NCBI GenBank assembly: GCA_963695105.1
Contig: CAVOGC010000054.1
Coordinates: 3,588-67,587, forward strand
Direction: 5' to 3'
DNA length: 64,000 nucleotides
From: Competibacter sp963695105
Lineage (GTDB): Bacteria > Pseudomonadota > Gammaproteobacteria > Competibacterales > Competibacteraceae
The notes under the pieces were generated by a model. The model was not told where the DNA came from, searched no databases, and was given only the letters and a program-made list of their open reading frames with translations. Each line of letters begins with the position of its first letter. Position 1 is the stretch's first letter. Shown here one piece after another: positions 1-8,273 of this stretch. The position numbers were made by a program, and so were the translations under genes.

Positions 1-180
1 ATGCAACAACGACCCAAGCGCCGGCAGCTCCAACCACACCATGCATGGACGCCATCACCGAACCTTGGCACACTATAAAAATAATGTAGCCGGGAACCGC
101 GGGCAGTGTCGAACGGCCTCATGCTCAGGCAACCGACCCATCCGATCCGAAGTTCAACCAGGACCGCCGTTCCGCCACGC

Positions 181-1272
181 ATGACCACCACGCTCCATAA
201 TGATCGCCTGCTGCGCGCCCTGCTGCGACAGCCGGTGGACCGCACCCCGGTTTGGCTGATGCGCCAAGCTGGCCGCTATCTGCCGGAGTACCGCGCCGCT
301 CGCGCCCGCGCCGGCAATTTCATGGCGCTGTGCCAGACCCCGGAACTGGCCTGCGAGGTCACTTTGCAGCCGCTGGAGCGGTTTCCGTTGGATGCGGCGA
401 TTCTGTTTTCCGACATCCTGACCGTGCCCGACGCCATGGGGCTGGGACTGTCGTTCGACGAAGGGGAAGGCCCGCGCTTCGCCCGACCGCTGCGCTCGGC
501 GGCCGACATCGCCCGCTTGAGCGCGCCCGACCCGGAGATCGAACTGCGTTACGTCATCGATGCGGTGCGATTGATTCGCCGCGAGCTGGCCGGTCGGGTC
601 CCGCTGATCGGCTTCGCCGGCAGCCCGTGGACGCTGGCGACCTACATGGTCGAGGGCGGCTCCAGCAAGGACTACGCCTTGACCAAGGGTCTGCTGTACG
701 ACCGGCCGGAATTGCTGCACCGACTGCTGGACGTAACCGCACGGGCGGTGACCGTCTACCTCAACGCTCAGATCGCCGCCGGCGCGCAAGCGGTGATGAT
801 ATTCGATACTTGGGGCGGCATCCTGACCCCGCGCGCCTACCGGGAATTTTCGCTGGCCTACATGAGCCGCATCGTCGCCGAACTGACCCGCGAGCCCGAA
901 GGGCGACCAGTGCCGATCATTTTGTTCACCAAGGGCGGCGGCGCCTGGCTGGAAGACATCGCCGCCAGCGGCTGCGACGCGGTGGGGGTGGACTGGACCG
1001 TGGATCTGGGCGACGCCCGCCGCCGGGTCGGGGCGCGGGTGGCGCTGCAGGGCAACCTCGACCCGGCGGCGTTATACGCCGCTCCCGAGCGCATCCGCCA
1101 GCAAACGGCCCAGGTGCTGGCCGATTACGGCGCCGGGCCCGGCCACGTCTTCAACCTCGGCCACGGTATCCAACCAGGGATCGATCCAGAGCATGTCCGA
1201 GTGCTGGTTGAGGCGGTGCACCAGTTGAGCGTTCCCTATCACGCGCGCGCCGCCATGAGCGGCGCGCGATGA
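181..1272 (+). CDS. hemE: Uroporphyrinogen decarboxylase HemE
   Basis: This cytoplasmic enzyme decarboxylates the four acetate side chains of uroporphyrinogen III to give coproporphyrinogen III in heme synthesis. The 363-residue length is normal for the family. The N-terminal signature PVWLMRQAGRYLPEYR lies at about residues 23-38, the conserved Asp of FSDIL at about 78, and the second signature GFAGSPWT at 144-151. An in-frame GTG lies 75 bases upstream, but ATG at 181 gives the usual family N-terminus (MTTTLHNDRLLRALL), so that start is used. The stop codon overlaps the start of the next gene by four bases (ATGA), so the two are probably translationally coupled. Confidence 0.96.
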   Translation: MTTTLHNDRLLRALLRQPVDRTPVWLMRQAGRYLPEYRAARARAGNFMALCQTPELACEVTLQPLERFPLDAAILFSDILTVPDAMGLGLSFDEGEGPRFARPLRSAADIARLSAPDPEIELRYVIDAVRLIRRELAGRVPLIGFAGSPWTLATYMVEGGSSKDYALTKGLLYDRPELLHRLLDVTARAVTVYLNAQIAAGAQAVMIFDTWGGILTPRAYREFSLAYMSRIVAELTREPEGRPVPIILFTKGGGAWLEDIAASGCDAVGVDWTVDLGDARRRVGARVALQGNLDPAALYAAPERIRQQTAQVLADYGAGPGHVFNLGHGIQPGIDPEHVRVLVEAVHQLSVPYHARAAMSGAR

Positions 1273-1730
1273 CCTCGATGCCGAATCCCAGGCCAGCCAA
1301 CGCCCGGATCCTTTCATCCGGCGTGGTGGTGGTGCATTGGAACGGCGATCATTACGACTATCTTTTACTAAGGGCCTACAATTACTGGGACTTTCCAAAA
1401 GGCGTGGTGGAAGTAGCCGAATCGCCGCTACAAGCGGCCGTCCGCGAGGTCGAGGAAGAAACCACGCTGACCGGACTGCGGTTCCGCTGGGGCGATCTGC
1501 ACCGGGAAACCCACCCCTACAACCAGGGCCGCAAGGTGGCCCGCTACTATATCGCCGAATCGACCAGCACCGCGGTCAGTCTCATGCCCAATCCCGAGTT
1601 GGGACGGCCGGAGCATAATGAATACCGCTGGGTTGACCGCGCCGAAGCCTGGAACCTGCTGACGCCGCGAGTGCGGGCGATTCTGGAATGGACCGACGGC
1701 GTCATGGCTCGATCCGGCCGGCGGCGCTGA
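1269..1730 (+). CDS. Nudix hydrolase
   Basis: This is a 153-residue single-domain Nudix protein, expected to hydrolyse a nucleoside diphosphate linked to another moiety. The Nudix box runs from about G45 to L68 (GVVEVAE then REVEEETTL) and has all catalytic glutamates, but the usual glycine near the end of the box is a threonine. The DFPKG stretch before the box resembles diadenosine-tetraphosphate-hydrolase-like members, but the substrate cannot be told from sequence. It overlaps hemE by four bases. A GC-rich hairpin without a U tract follows the stop (1720-1743). Confidence 0.88.
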   Translation: MTSMPNPRPANARILSSGVVVVHWNGDHYDYLLLRAYNYWDFPKGVVEVAESPLQAAVREVEEETTLTGLRFRWGDLHRETHPYNQGRKVARYYIAESTSTAVSLMPNPELGRPEHNEYRWVDRAEAWNLLTPRVRAILEWTDGVMARSGRRR

Positions 1731-1813
1731 GCGCAGCGCCGCCGGTCTTCCAATAAACCGGCTTTTAACAAACGCCTCAAAGGCAACCGTGCAATTCCAT
1801 GGAGGCTACCCCG

Positions 1814-2440
1814 ATGACCTCAAGCTACCAGCCGCTCCCGTTTCACCATCTGGAAGCCGGCGCCGGCTATTTCCGACCGAAGCAGCGTCTGCCCGACCAA
1901 GTCTCCGCCGACGACCCGGCCGTGCAGGTGATGACCGACCTCAGCCAAGTCACCGCCTACACCACCGAACTCGATACGCCGCTCAGCAAGGCGCTGGAAA
2001 CCATGGTCAAGCGCGGGGTGCGCATGTTGCTGGTGCGCGATGGCGACGGCCGGATCGTCGGGCTGGTGACCAGCCGCGATATCGAGGGCGAAAAGCCGGG
2101 CCGTATCCTGGCCAAGGCTGGCGGCAACTGGGATGATCTGCGGGTCGCCGATATCATGACGCTCAAACCCAAGCTGGAAGTGCTGCTAATGGACGATGTG
2201 CTGAACGCGCGAGTGGGCGACATCATCTCCACCCTCCGGCAGATGAACCGCCAGCACGCAATGGCGGTGGCCACCGATCCCGCCACCGGCAAGCCGGCGG
2301 TGCGCGGTATTTTCTCGCTGTCGCAAATCGCTCTGCTGCTCGGGTTGGACATCGACCCCGCGCGGCAGCCGACCACCTTCGCCCAACTGGAGCGGGCCGG
2401 CATCGATTATCCGATCGCCAGCACCGACCTGCTGCCGTAA
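1814..2440 (+). CDS. CBS-domain-pair protein
   Basis: This 208-residue soluble protein is built from two CBS motifs, roughly residues 45-95 (ending in the typical GRIVGLVTSRDI strand) and 110-180 (RGIFSLSQIALLLG). CBS pairs bind adenosine nucleotides and act as energy or ligand sensors, but no attached effector domain is visible and the partner is unknown. An upstream in-frame ATG at 1799 overlaps the Shine-Dalgarno GGAGG at 1801-1805, so ATG 1814 is the better start. It ends tail to tail with aroB across a strong hairpin. Confidence 0.82.
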   Translation: MTSSYQPLPFHHLEAGAGYFRPKQRLPDQVSADDPAVQVMTDLSQVTAYTTELDTPLSKALETMVKRGVRMLLVRDGDGRIVGLVTSRDIEGEKPGRILAKAGGNWDDLRVADIMTLKPKLEVLLMDDVLNARVGDIISTLRQMNRQHAMAVATDPATGKPAVRGIFSLSQIALLLGLDIDPARQPTTFAQLERAGIDYPIASTDLLP

Positions 2441-2474
2441 CCCCGGCGCGGCCGGCGGTCCGGCCGCGCCCCCT
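2441..2474. terminator. GC-rich hairpin between convergent genes
   Basis: An 11-base perfect inverted repeat (2445-2455 with 2460-2470, loop CGGT) fills the short gap between the CBS-protein gene and aroB. It lacks a clear U tract, so its role as a bidirectional terminator is inferred from position. Confidence 0.45.
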
Positions 2475-3563
2475 CTAGCGCCGCGCCTCCAGGGTTTCCC
2501 GCAGACAGACCGCATCAATGTCGTCGGCGATGACGCCCTGCCCCAACCCGCGCAGCAGGATCAGCCGCAAGCGGCCGTCCTGGACTTTCTTGTCCACCGC
2601 CATCAGCCGCAGAAAGTCGTCGGCGGTCAGATCCGGCGGCGGCGCCAGCGGCAGGCGCGCGCGCGCCAGCAACGCCAGTATCCGCTCGACCTGCCCCCCG
2701 CTCAACCAGCCCAGCCGCGCCGAGAGATCGGCCGCCAGCGCCATCCCCACCGCCACCGCCTCGCCGTGCAGCCATGCGCCGTAGCCGGCGCCGGTCTCGA
2801 TGGCGTGGCCGAAGGTATGGCCGAGGTTGAGCAGGGCGCGCTCGCCGGTTTCGCGCTCGTCGGCGGCGACAATCTCGGCCTTGTTGCGACAGGAGCGCTC
2901 GATGGCTTCGCTCAGGGCGCCGGCCTGGCGCGCCAGCAGCGCATCCAGGTGCGCCTCCAGCCATTCCAGGAAGGGCAAATCGCGGATCAGCCCGTACTTG
3001 ATGACCTCGGCCAAGCCGGCGCTCAGTTCGCGGTCCGGCAGGGTGGCGAGCGTATCGGTGTCGGCCAACACGCAGCGCGGCTGGTGGAAAGCGCCGATCA
3101 TGTTCTTGCCGAGCGGATGATTGACCGCGGTCTTGCCGCCCACCGAGGAATCCACCTGCGCCAGCAGAGTGGTGGGAATCTGGATGAAATGCACGCCGCG
3201 CTGATAACAGGCCGCCGCGAAACCGGCCATATCGCCGACCACCCCGCCGCCGAGCGCGACGATCGTACAGTTGCGGTCGAAGCGATGCCGCAGTAGGGCG
3301 GTGAACACCTCATCGATTACCGCCAGCGTCTTGTATCGCTCGCCGTCGGGCAGGATAACCGCTTCGTGGCGCAGCCCGGCCAGCGCGGCGCGGGTCCGTT
3401 CGAGATACAGCGGCGCGACCGTGGTGTTGCTGACCACCAGCGCCTGCCGGCTGGGAATATAAGGGCGCAGCAGTTCGGGCTGGCCAAGCAGGCCGGGACC
3501 GATGTGGATGGGATAGCGGCGGTCGCCGAGTTCGACGTGCAGGGTTTTCATCAGGGTTTTCAT
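2475..3563 (-). CDS. aroB: 3-dehydroquinate synthase AroB
   Basis: This NAD- and metal-dependent enzyme converts DAHP to 3-dehydroquinate, the second step of the shikimate pathway. The 362-residue length is normal. Visible motifs are the NAD-binding GGGVVGDMAGF, the substrate-loop lysine region VDSSVGGKTAVNH, NKAEIVAADE, and the metal-ligand histidines in LGHTFGHAIE and LHGEAVAVGM. The ATG is preceded by AGGAA at good spacing. It lies 42 bases downstream of aroK in the conserved aroK-aroB pair, here detached from pilQ. Confidence 0.96.
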   Translation of the reverse strand: MKTLMKTLHVELGDRRYPIHIGPGLLGQPELLRPYIPSRQALVVSNTTVAPLYLERTRAALAGLRHEAVILPDGERYKTLAVIDEVFTALLRHRFDRNCTIVALGGGVVGDMAGFAAACYQRGVHFIQIPTTLLAQVDSSVGGKTAVNHPLGKNMIGAFHQPRCVLADTDTLATLPDRELSAGLAEVIKYGLIRDLPFLEWLEAHLDALLARQAGALSEAIERSCRNKAEIVAADERETGERALLNLGHTFGHAIETGAGYGAWLHGEAVAVGMALAADLSARLGWLSGGQVERILALLARARLPLAPPPDLTADDFLRLMAVDKKVQDGRLRLILLRGLGQGVIADDIDAVCLRETLEARR

Positions 3564-3605
3564 AGGGTGTTCCTGTCAGGGGTCAAGCGGAGGCGACGGG
3601 TTTGG

Positions 3606-4139
3606 TCAGCGCAAGCTGCCCTGGCGGTTGAGGATGCCGAGAATCCGCCCCACCACCTTTCTCACCGCCTGACCATCGCTCTGGATCACGAGATCGGCGG
3701 TAGCGCGATAGAGCGGATCGCGCTGTTCGAACAGTTGCGCCAAGCGGGCACGGGGGTCGGCGGTCTGCAACAACGGGCGGTTGGCGTCCAAGCGGGTACG
3801 CAGAAGCTGTTCGTCCACCGTGGCCCATAGATAGATGACAAAGCCGCGCTCGCGCAAGCGGTTGCGGTTGTCGGGGTCGAGCACGGCGCCGCCGCCGGTG
3901 GCGAGGATAAGGTTGGAGCGCTGGGTCAGCTCGGCGATGACGGCCTTTTCACGGGCGCGGAAGCCGGCCTCGCCTTCCAGTTCAAAGATGAGCGGGATGC
4001 TGGCCCCGGCACGCTGTTCGATTTCCTGGTCGCTGTCCACGAACTCGCGGCTCAGGATCTGCGCCAGCCGGCGGCCGATGGTGGTCTTGCCGGCACCCAT
4101 CGGGCCGATCAGGAACAGGCGAGAGATGGCCGGGACCAT
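3606..4139 (-). CDS. aroK: Shikimate kinase AroK
   Basis: This ATP-dependent kinase phosphorylates shikimate at the 3-hydroxyl. The 177-residue protein has the P-loop GPMGAGKTT at about residues 12-20, the DSDQEIE shikimate-binding Asp, the REKAVI segment, and the GGGAVL substrate loop. A GTG four codons upstream is possible, but ATG 4139 fits family length better. It is the first gene of the aroK-aroB unit. In many Gammaproteobacteria aroK directly follows pilQ; here two large exported-protein genes lie between them. Confidence 0.95.
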   Translation of the reverse strand: MVPAISRLFLIGPMGAGKTTIGRRLAQILSREFVDSDQEIEQRAGASIPLIFELEGEAGFRAREKAVIAELTQRSNLILATGGGAVLDPDNRNRLRERGFVIYLWATVDEQLLRTRLDANRPLLQTADPRARLAQLFEQRDPLYRATADLVIQSDGQAVRKVVGRILGILNRQGSLR

Positions 4140-4692
4140 GGCGGCGGGCACCGGTCAACCCCACTCGACGCTCTGCGCCGCCACCACACCCTCCGACGCA
4201 CCTGCTCCAGCAATCCCGAACAGGCAAAACAAGTTACCGGCGGCGGCGTCAAAAAAAAGGGTCCCATTTTTCGAACCGCGTCCAATTTGTGCTGGCGGAA
4301 TACTGTTCATTTTACGGAACCGGGCAACACTGAGGGGCATGGTGCGGTTTCCTGACTCGATGCCGTGGTAAAACGGGTACGGCGGTTCGTTGAAGCCGAA
4401 TTTCCGCCAGTATAAACATCGGAAGAGGCTTCTCGCATCCACAATCCGACCCGTATCCCCGTCCGATCCATCCACCGGTTGCGGCGAGCAGACAGGGCTG
4501 CTGGGCTCGAGCCGCCGCACCCCGATTCGGGTATGCACGAATGTTTGCAAGCGTCATAAAAGAGCTATACTTGCGCTCTATAAGGAAAGGCGTTGTAAGG
4601 GGGGGCGGCACGGTTTCCAAAACGGTGTCTTCCTGAAAAGAGAGCGAATGCACCTGTGCTGTAATGCCTTATAAAGCGTGGAGCTTTTTAAC
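4140..4692. other. Divergent intergenic region aroK / PASTA gene
   Basis: This is about 550 bases with no credible gene. It should hold the aroKB promoter on the minus strand and the promoter of the PASTA gene on the plus strand. The part from about 4540 to 4690 is AT-richer than its surroundings. No RNA gene or repeat was recognised. Confidence 0.6.
4544..4571 (+). promoter_or_regulatory. Candidate sigma-70 promoter of the PASTA gene
   Basis: A TTTGCA box at 4544-4549 and a TATACT box at 4566-4571 are separated by 16 bases. They lie about 120 bases upstream of the ATG at 4693. This is based on motif inspection only. Confidence 0.35.
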
Positions 4693-5073
4693 ATGAGATC
4701 AATAACCAGGTTTTTTTCCACGTCGTTTCTGCTGATTTTCATAAGTTTTTTTCTTGCCGCTTACCCACAAATCAGCGCGGCGGCAGATGTTCTTGTTCCG
4801 GATGTAGTTGGTGACACCGAAGCGGCCGCCAGAGCCACGATCACGGGAACGTGTGATGCTGGTGATCCGGGTCCTCCCGTTGATTCCCTCAGTGTGCCTG
4901 ATCAGTCGCCGTCACTTACACCTTCAGCACCACCGTCCCCGCCGGCCAAGTCATCAGCCAGAGTCCGGGAGGAGGGAGCAGCGTTCCCTCCAACACCACC
5001 GTCAACATCGTGGTATCCAACCGGCTTACGGTGCCAGACGTGGTTGGCCAGCCCCAGCAAACCGCCACGCTGA
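4693..5073 (+). CDS. Fragment 1: signal peptide and first PASTA repeat
   Basis: This is the first open segment of the broken PASTA gene. It encodes the signal peptide and the first half of PASTA repeat 1. After about residue 68 the frame no longer looks like PASTA and becomes Pro/Ser-rich, while the +2 frame resumes the repeat (TTVPAGQVISQSP) after a TGA at 4899. The segment from about 4900 onward in this frame is therefore probably not meaningful. Confidence 0.5.
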   Translation: MRSITRFFSTSFLLIFISFFLAAYPQISAAADVLVPDVVGDTEAAARATITGTCDAGDPGPPVDSLSVPDQSPSLTPSAPPSPPAKSSARVREEGAAFPPTPPSTSWYPTGLRCQTWLASPSKPPR

Positions 5074-5534
5074 ACATCACAAATACCTGTGTACCTGGCA
5101 GCTCCACGCTCTGCCTGAAAGTCGGAACCGTTACCCAGCAAGCCAGCTCTACCGTTCCCAAGGGCAACGTCATCAGCCAGGATCCCATCGCTGGTTTTCA
5201 GACCCCCGCTGGCTCCGCCGTCAACCTCGTAGTGTCGTCGGGTCCGGCGCTGCTGACGGTTCCGGACGTGGTCGGCAAGACTCAACTGGATGCCGAGGTT
5301 CAGATCAAAAACACCTGCGTGACCGGCACGACTCAGTGCCTGACCGTCGGTAACGTGATCTTCCAGACCAGTGAGACCGTCGACGCTGGCAGCGTTATCA
5401 GCCAGGATCCTCCCGCTGGTTTCGAAGCCGCCATCGGCGCCGCCGTTAGCCTCGTCGTATCGTCGGGCAAGGCGCCGGTTGCAGTGCCCAATGTCGTCGG
5501 CCAAGCCTTGGCCAGCGCCAAGACCATACATTGA
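5010..5534 (+). CDS. Fragment 2: PASTA repeats 2 to 4
   Basis: This second open segment encodes the end of repeat 1, two complete PASTA repeats (each with an NTC..C cysteine pair) and the first part of repeat 4 up to ASAKTIH. It then meets TGA at 5532-5534. The coding sense actually extends upstream to about 4902. The GTG at 5010 is only the first permitted start in this frame and has no ribosome-binding site, so independent expression is unlikely. Confidence 0.5.
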   Translation: MVSNRLTVPDVVGQPQQTATLNITNTCVPGSSTLCLKVGTVTQQASSTVPKGNVISQDPIAGFQTPAGSAVNLVVSSGPALLTVPDVVGKTQLDAEVQIKNTCVTGTTQCLTVGNVIFQTSETVDAGSVISQDPPAGFEAAIGAAVSLVVSSGKAPVAVPNVVGQALASAKTIH

Positions 5535-8146
5535 AGGTGACTGGCTTTAAGGTCGGCACCATCAGCCTGGTTGCCAGCGACACCGTCCCCGCCGGCATCG
5601 TCACCAGCCAGAATCCGGCGGGCGGCGCGTTGGTCGCACCCGGCTCCACCGTCAACCTGACCATTTCCTCCGGCCCCGCGGCGCCGGAAGTGCCGCCGGT
5701 AACCCCCGGCGACATCGAGGTTCCGGATGTGGTTGGTCTAACCAAGAGCGCCGCCAGCGACATCATTCGCAGCGCCGGGCTCAGTGTCGGCGCGACGATC
5801 CCGAAATTCGATGACACCGTCCCCGCTGGCACCGTTCTCGATCAAAGCCCGGCGGCCGGGGCCATGGTGACTGCCGGCACCGCCGTCAACCTGACCGTGT
5901 CCCAAGGTCCGGCCGGCGTCGTCACCGTCCCGAACGTGACCGGCCAACCGGAAACAGTGGCTCAGTCCATCCTACAAAGCGCTGGGCTTACCATCGGCAC
6001 CACCACCAAACAGCCCGATCCCACCATGCAGATCGGCAACGTCATCCAGACCACGCCGGCGGCCGGCGAACAGGTTGAAGTCGGCTCAGCGGTCGATTTG
6101 GTGATCTCCGAGGGCTTCTCCGCACCCCAGCAGTGCGTTGCGCCCGACGTGACCGGCCAAACGGTCGAGAATGCGGGCGAAATCCTGTTCGCGACCTGCC
6201 TAGCGGGAATCGGCTCCACCACCGTGCAACGCGACAGCACCGTACCGGCCGGTCTAGTGGCTGCTCAGTTCCCTGCTGCCGGCTCGTTGATCGGCTACAA
6301 CACCACGGTGAACGTGATCGTATCTTCGGGCTCGCAACCGCCGGTCGTCACCCCGCGCGTGGTCGGGATGACCCTGCCCGACGCCACCGTCCTTCTGGAA
6401 AACGTTGGTTTGAAGGTGGGCTTCGTCTCCCACCAAACCAGCAACACCATTGAAGTAGACCGTATCATCAGCCAAAACCCGCTGATGACCGCACTGGCCC
6501 CGCTCGGCTGGGCGGTCAACCTGGTGATATCGCTGGGTCCGGTACCGGAAGATCCGGGCGCCGGCCCGCAAACCCAGGTTCCGGATGTGACGGACCTGAC
6601 GCTGGCGGCGGCTACCGCCAAGCTGATCGAGTCCGGCTTGCGAGTCGGCGTGGTTTCCAACCAGCGCAGCCCGGACGTGCCGGCCGGCCAGGTCATCCGC
6701 CAGAACCCGCAGCCGGAGACGGCGGTGCCGGTCAACAGCCGGGTCAACCTGGTGATTTCCTTCGGCCCCTATGCGTACAGCCTGCTTAGCGGACCGGCCT
6801 ATATCACCAACTATTACGGCAACACGGTATCGATCCTGGACCCCGACATCAATCAAGTCGTCGATAACATGGCGGCCGGTATCAACAACAGCGGTCCCAG
6901 CGGCATCGCGGTCAGCCCGGACGGCACCCGGCTGTATGTCGCCAACCGCCCGCAGTACGGCCGACGCGCCGGTACGCTTTCGGTGATCGATCTGACCGAA
7001 CGACGAGTGATCGCCATCATCCCGGTCGGCGTGGCGCCGCTGGGCGTCGCCGTCAACCCCACCGGCGAACGGGTGTTCGTGGCCAATGAGGGCAGCTTCA
7101 GCCTGTCGGTGATCGATACCACCACCAACAAGCCGTTCATCGACCTGAACGTGCCCAACCTGGCGGCGAACCCCTACCCGCGCGGCGTGGCGACGCATCC
7201 CAACCCGACCATCCCACTGGTGTACGTCACCAACCGGACGGTCAATTCGTTCTCGGACGATGCGACCAATCCCTACCCCGATCAGTGCGACGCACTGGTA
7301 TCGCGACCCCCGGTCAATGTCAACCCGGATCAGTGCGTTGGCTCGTTGTCGATCTTCGACGCGGACCTGAAGACGCAGGTCGGTTCGGTGGCGGTCGGCT
7401 GGGCGCCGGAGGGCGTGGCGGTCCATCCCGACGGCATGCTGGTGTACGTGGCCAATTCCGGTGACCGGACGGTTTCGGTCATCGAAACGGTGTTCAACCG
7501 GGTGGTCGGCGTGATCAAGCTGGACGGGTTCGAAGGTGCGCCGCAACCGGTGGTGCCGCGCGGCGTCGCGGTCAGCCCGGACGGTAACCGGTTGTACGTC
7601 ACCGATGGGGGAGGCAACCGCCTGTTCGTGATCGACACCACCGCCAATCACAGCGTGGTCGACATCGTGGATGTGGGCAAGAAGCCCTACGGCGTCGCGG
7701 TCAGCCCGGACAGCAAGCGGGTCTACGTCGCCAACAGCGATGACAATACGGTCTCGGTCCTCCAAAAAATCAAAAACGAACAGGGAGATTTGGAATGGAA
7801 TGAAACCGTAGTGCCAGTAGTCTCGGGGAATAACGTCAACGGCCAATGGGCCCCGTGGGCCTTCGGCCAGTTCGTGGGGCCACTGGCCACGGTGGCGACG
7901 CCGACCTTCGACCCGCCGGGCGGAAACCTCACCCTGACGCGTCAGGATCAGCACCACCACACCGGGCGCTTCAATCAGCTACACGACGGACAGCAGCGTC
8001 CCCACACCGACCAACGGGACGGTGATCAACAGTGGCGATTCCGTCTCGCTGGCTGGGTTGAACAGCACCACGGTGGTGTTGAGGGCGATGGCCTTCAAGG
8101 ACAACTGGGCGGATTCCGAAGTCGCGGACGCTATTTATTCCAATGA
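5531..8146 (+). CDS. Fragment 3: PASTA repeats 4 to 9 and YVTN beta-propeller
   Basis: This is the longest open segment (871 codons from a TTG). It contains the rest of PASTA repeat 4, repeats 5-9, and from about residue 415 a YVTN/NHL-like beta-propeller with recurrent GVAVSPDG and LYVAN strands. An automatic annotation would probably call this as a stand-alone gene. However, the segment lacks an export signal and its TTG sits exactly at a frame break. The last 70 or so residues (after about 7940) are His/Gln/Arg-rich and out of frame relative to the domain that should follow. Confidence 0.6.
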   Translation: MKVTGFKVGTISLVASDTVPAGIVTSQNPAGGALVAPGSTVNLTISSGPAAPEVPPVTPGDIEVPDVVGLTKSAASDIIRSAGLSVGATIPKFDDTVPAGTVLDQSPAAGAMVTAGTAVNLTVSQGPAGVVTVPNVTGQPETVAQSILQSAGLTIGTTTKQPDPTMQIGNVIQTTPAAGEQVEVGSAVDLVISEGFSAPQQCVAPDVTGQTVENAGEILFATCLAGIGSTTVQRDSTVPAGLVAAQFPAAGSLIGYNTTVNVIVSSGSQPPVVTPRVVGMTLPDATVLLENVGLKVGFVSHQTSNTIEVDRIISQNPLMTALAPLGWAVNLVISLGPVPEDPGAGPQTQVPDVTDLTLAAATAKLIESGLRVGVVSNQRSPDVPAGQVIRQNPQPETAVPVNSRVNLVISFGPYAYSLLSGPAYITNYYGNTVSILDPDINQVVDNMAAGINNSGPSGIAVSPDGTRLYVANRPQYGRRAGTLSVIDLTERRVIAIIPVGVAPLGVAVNPTGERVFVANEGSFSLSVIDTTTNKPFIDLNVPNLAANPYPRGVATHPNPTIPLVYVTNRTVNSFSDDATNPYPDQCDALVSRPPVNVNPDQCVGSLSIFDADLKTQVGSVAVGWAPEGVAVHPDGMLVYVANSGDRTVSVIETVFNRVVGVIKLDGFEGAPQPVVPRGVAVSPDGNRLYVTDGGGNRLFVIDTTANHSVVDIVDVGKKPYGVAVSPDSKRVYVANSDDNTVSVLQKIKNEQGDLEWNETVVPVVSGNNVNGQWAPWAFGQFVGPLATVATPTFDPPGGNLTLTRQDQHHHTGRFNQLHDGQQRPHTDQRDGDQQWRFRLAGWVEQHHGGVEGDGLQGQLGGFRSRGRYLFQ

Positions 8147-8225
8147 TCCCAACCAGTTTTTACCCGGCGGGGGCGTCAATTTTCCGAATCCGGAAGATGG
8201 GGGGGGAAAAAGCCCCGGTGAATAA
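8022..8225 (+). CDS. Fragment 4: C-terminal Fn3-associated-like domain
   Basis: This final open segment encodes the end of the chitobiase-C-like domain (STTVVLRAMAFKDNWADSEV) and a short Gly/Pro-rich tail. In-frame sense extends upstream to 7941. It has no start signal of its own and is the continuation of fragment 3 after a one-base change at about 7940. Confidence 0.45.
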   Translation: MINSGDSVSLAGLNSTTVVLRAMAFKDNWADSEVADAIYSNDPNQFLPGGGVNFPNPEDGGGKSPGE

Positions 8226-8244
8226 ATGATCGAGTAGTCCTTGC

Positions 8245-8273
8245 AAGCCGCGATTCACATCGCGGCTTTTTTT
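8245..8273 (+). terminator. Rho-independent terminator of the PASTA gene
   Basis: A ten-base stem (8245-8254 with 8259-8268, loop TCAC) is followed directly by a run of seven T. It lies 20 bases after the last stop codon of the PASTA gene, which supports treating the fragments as one unit. Confidence 0.9.

Larger units (their letters stand above)
4693..8225 (+). pseudogene. Secreted nine-PASTA / YVTN-propeller / chitobiase-C-like protein, three apparent frameshifts
   Basis: Reading across three frame changes gives one continuous protein of about 1,177 residues. It has a signal peptide (about residues 1-33, ending QISAAA), then nine PASTA-like repeats each opening with VPDVVG or a close variant. 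A seven-bladed-type YVTN beta-propeller follows (repeated VAVSPDG..LYVAN and VSVID strands), then a C-terminal Fn3-associated/chitobiase-C-like domain (TPGASISYTTDSS). PASTA repeats 1-3 and 7 carry cysteines that may form disulfides. A GGAG at 4680-4683 sits nine bases before the ATG. Frame changes fall at about 4897-4910, 5531 and 7940. These could be sequencing errors, real decay or recoding. A cell-surface role is inferred. Confidence 0.75.

Noticed and set aside
6254..7960. 568-codon minus-strand frame antisense to the PASTA/propeller gene
   Set aside because: His/Arg/Asp-rich composition typical of an antisense shadow in high-GC DNA; the plus-strand frame has recognisable repeats.
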